A stretch of DNA of 64,000 bases from Prosthecomicrobium sp. N25. Its GTDB lineage: Bacteria > Pseudomonadota > Alphaproteobacteria > Rhizobiales > Ancalomicrobiaceae. The position numbers were made by a program, and so were the translations under genes. Location: the NCBI RefSeq assembly GCF_037203705.1, contig NZ_JBBCAT010000001.1:3011418-3075417 (forward strand), written 5' to 3'. Under the pieces are notes generated by a model. The model saw only the letters and a list, made by a program, of their open reading frames with translations, searched no databases and was not told the origin of the DNA. Positions within the stretch are counted from its first letter, which is position 1; each line of letters begins with the position of its first letter. Below, piece by piece: positions 62,320-64,000 of the stretch.

Positions 62320-63210
62320 ATGGCAAAGCGTCTCATCGCGGCAGCCCTCGGCGGCGTCGCCCTCGCGGCCGCCGCCCCTGCCGAGGCCAGGCCCTTCGGG
62401 ATCGTGGTCGGCTTCGGGCACGGCTGGCACGGGCCGGCCTGGCACGAGCCGGTCTACGTCCCCCAGGTCTACGCGCCGCCCGTCTACGAGCCCGAATGGA
62501 TCGAGGAGGATGACGACGAGGCCGTCCCGGTCCGCCCGCGCCGCACCTGGTCGAAGCCCGCCGGCAAGGCGAAACCGCGGATCGTGCGGACCGAGACGTC
62601 CAGGCATGCGCCCCGCCACGTCGTGCGCGACGCGGACACGCCGCCGCGCGGCACCCGGTCGGCCGCGCGCGGCGGCTCGGACGGACCCGGCCCCGGCGGC
62701 AGCGGCGGCCCGGGCGGTCCGGTCTCGCCCGCCTCCCGCGACGGCGGCGGCGCTCCGCGCTTCGCGGCGGTGCCGGACGGCGGCGGCCCCGGCAACGGCT
62801 CGGGCGGCGGCGGCGGGCCGGCCTTCTCGCGCGCCCCGGGCGGCGGCGGGGGCGGCGGCGGAACGACCTTCTCCCGCAGCCCCTCGGGACCCGGCGGCGG
62901 CTCCGGCGGCTCGGGCGGTCCGATCTTCTCCGGCGCGCCGACGAACGGCGGCGGCGGCTCCGGCGGGCCGGTCTTCTCCCGTCGTCCCGACGGAGGCGGC
63001 GCCGGCTCGGGCGGCAGCGGCGGACCCATCTTTTCGACCGCGCCCAGCCAGTCGGGCGGCTCCACGGGCCGGTTCTTCTCCCGCGCGCCCGGCGGCGGCG
63101 GCGGCTCCAACGGCGCGGTGATCTCGCGGGGCCCCGTGGGCAACGGCGGCGGTCGCTCCTTCTCCTCCATCGGCGGCAGCGGCTCGGGCACCTTCACCCG
63201 CCGCAAATGA
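62320..63210 (+). CDS. exported glycine-rich FSR-repeat protein
   Basis: A 296-residue protein with a signal peptide ([20 protein letters not shown], cleavage near AEA|RP). Residues 24-60 are rich in Trp/His/Tyr ([19 protein letters not shown]), 60-115 are basic, and 115-296 are glycine-rich with about eight repeats of the form FSR/FSx-x-P followed by runs of Gly and Ser, ending TFTRRK. Such Gly-rich exported proteins can be structural or adhesive, but I know of no described family. GAGGAG lies eight bases before the ATG. It follows the pseudo-caspase by 178 bases and may share its transcript. Confidence 0.75.
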   Translation: MAKRLIAAALGGVALAAAAPAEARPFGIVVGFGHGWHGPAWHEPVYVPQVYAPPVYEPEWIEEDDDEAVPVRPRRTWSKPAGKAKPRIVRTETSRHAPRHVVRDADTPPRGTRSAARGGSDGPGPGGSGGPGGPVSPASRDGGGAPRFAAVPDGGGPGNGSGGGGGPAFSRAPGGGGGGGGTTFSRSPSGPGGGSGGSGGPIFSGAPTNGGGGSGGPVFSRRPDGGGAGSGGSGGPIFSTAPSQSGGSTGRFFSRAPGGGGGSNGAVISRGPVGNGGGRSFSSIGGSGSGTFTRRK

Positions 63211-63331
63211 CGCGACCGTTCGGCGCCCCGGGCACCGCGGGTCCGGGGCCGCCATCCCCTTGCTTTCCCGGTGCCGATGGTCCATTCCCCGCCGGGACGG
63301 CCGCAGGGCCGCGAGAGGGGACCGACCCGCC

Positions 63332-64000
63332 ATGACCGACAGCGCCGGCAACACCTGGACCTACGCCAAGGCGGGCGTCGACATCGATGCCGGCAACGCC
63401 CTCGTCCGGCGCATCAAGCCCTTCGTCAAGGCCACCGCCCGCCCCGGCGCCGACGCCGAGATCGGCGGTTTCGGCGGCCTCTTCGACCTCAAGGCCTGCG
63501 GCTATGACGACCCCGTCCTGGTCGCCGCCAACGACGGCGTCGGCACCAAGCTCAAGGTCGCCATCGAGGCCGGCCTGCACGACCACGTCGGCAAGGACCT
63601 GGTCGCGATGTCGGTCAACGACCTCGTCGTGCAGGGTGCCGAGCCGCTGTTCTTCCTCGACTACTTCGCCGCCGGCAAGCTCGACGTCGACACCGCCGCC
63701 ACCGTCATCAAGGGCATCGCCGAGGGCTGCCGCATGGCCGGCGCCGCCCTGATCGGCGGCGAGACCGCCGAGATGCCCGGCCTGTACGCGGACGGCGACT
63801 ACGATCTGGCGGGCTTCGCCGTCGGCGCCGTCGAGCGCGCCCGCATCCTGCCGCGCCCCGACGTCGGCCCGGGCGACGTCGTCCTCGGGCTCGCCTCCTC
63901 GGGCGTCCATTCGAACGGCTTCTCGCTCGTCCGGCGGCTCGTCGCCGAGGCCGGCCTCGGCTGGGCCGACGAGGCGCCCTTTGCGCCCGGCACGACCCTC
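63332..64000 (+). CDS. purM: phosphoribosylformylglycinamidine cyclo-ligase, 3' part missing
   Basis: PurM (AIR synthetase) closes the imidazole ring in purine synthesis. The visible 223 residues include the start [20 protein letters not shown], the ATP-fold [34 protein letters not shown], and [11 protein letters not shown]. The gene runs off the right edge of the window; the rest of the AIRS C-domain is not seen. The start is firm. The gene to its left is the Gly-rich exported protein. Confidence 0.96.
   Translation, partial: MTDSAGNTWTYAKAGVDIDAGNALVRRIKPFVKATARPGADAEIGGFGGLFDLKACGYDDPVLVAANDGVGTKLKVAIEAGLHDHVGKDLVAMSVNDLVVQGAEPLFFLDYFAAGKLDVDTAATVIKGIAEGCRMAGAALIGGETAEMPGLYADGDYDLAGFAVGAVERARILPRPDVGPGDVVLGLASSGVHSNGFSLVRRLVAEAGLGWADEAPFAPGTTL

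Overview
The window is a very GC-rich (by eye, roughly 70%) stretch of an alphaproteobacterial chromosome, most likely from the order Hyphomicrobiales (Rhizobiales). Three things point there. The gene order moaC-moeA-lexA-(comEC)-gltX-gltA followed on the other strand by bamA-lpxD-fabZ-lpxA-lpxI-lpxB and rpsB-tsf-pyrH-frr-uppS-cdsA-dxr-rseP is typical of that order. LpxI replaces LpxH. A GTTC-N7-GTTC type SOS box, the alphaproteobacterial LexA operator, lies in front of lexA. I cannot assign a genus. I see no insertion sequence, prophage, integrase or CRISPR array.

Layout. 1-8.4 kb: on the minus strand a partial methyltransferase, HU and the proteostasis set lon, clpX, clpP and tig. Four of these genes (hup, lon, clpX, tig) are followed by convincing hairpin terminators. 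8.5-11.7 kb: a tRNA-Leu(UAG) with its own promoter, a ROK sugar kinase whose stop codon lies in the tRNA anticodon loop on the opposite strand, a group III truncated haemoglobin and the NAD(P)HX repair enzyme NnrE-NnrD. 11.7-14.1 kb: glnB-glnA behind an NtrC site and a -24/-12 sigma-54 promoter.

14.1-27 kb is an accessory stretch. It holds a membrane protein and a divergent XRE/MmyB-type regulator, a flavin-binding (PPOX-like) protein, DctA, an aldo/keto reductase, two small exported or membrane peptides, a DUF2182/DUF1326 pair, a UbiH-type monooxygenase, an SAF-domain oxidoreductase with an isochorismatase-like hydrolase, and a cyanide-insensitive bd oxidase (CioA/CioB type). 27-35.5 kb: moaC-moeA, lexA, comEC, gltX and gltA. 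35.6-50.6 kb: one long minus-strand block for translation (rpsB, tsf, pyrH, frr), isoprenoid, phospholipid and undecaprenyl synthesis (uppS, cdsA, dxr), outer-membrane proteostasis (rseP, bamA) and lipid A synthesis (lpxD-fabZ-lpxA-lpxI-lpxB). Many of these genes overlap by 4-7 bases or lie within 10 bases of each other.

50.7-59.2 kb: an Hsp70-like protein without a substrate-binding domain, an exported cyclophilin, coaD, a small exported protein, an AAC(3)-I-like acetyltransferase, a BenE-type transporter, a methyltransferase and gyrA. 59.4-64 kb: an exported caspase-fold protein with Sel1 repeats whose catalytic cysteine is replaced by alanine, an exported glycine-rich FSR-repeat protein, and the start of purM.

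The best candidates for something undescribed are the pseudo-caspase plus glycine-rich repeat protein pair (59.4-63.2 kb) and the DUF2182/DUF1326 cysteine-rich pair with its neighbouring tiny membrane peptide (19.2-21 kb). The kinase stop codon inside the tRNA-Leu anticodon loop is a neat structural oddity. Promoter calls come from reading -35/-10 spacing by eye and are predictions.
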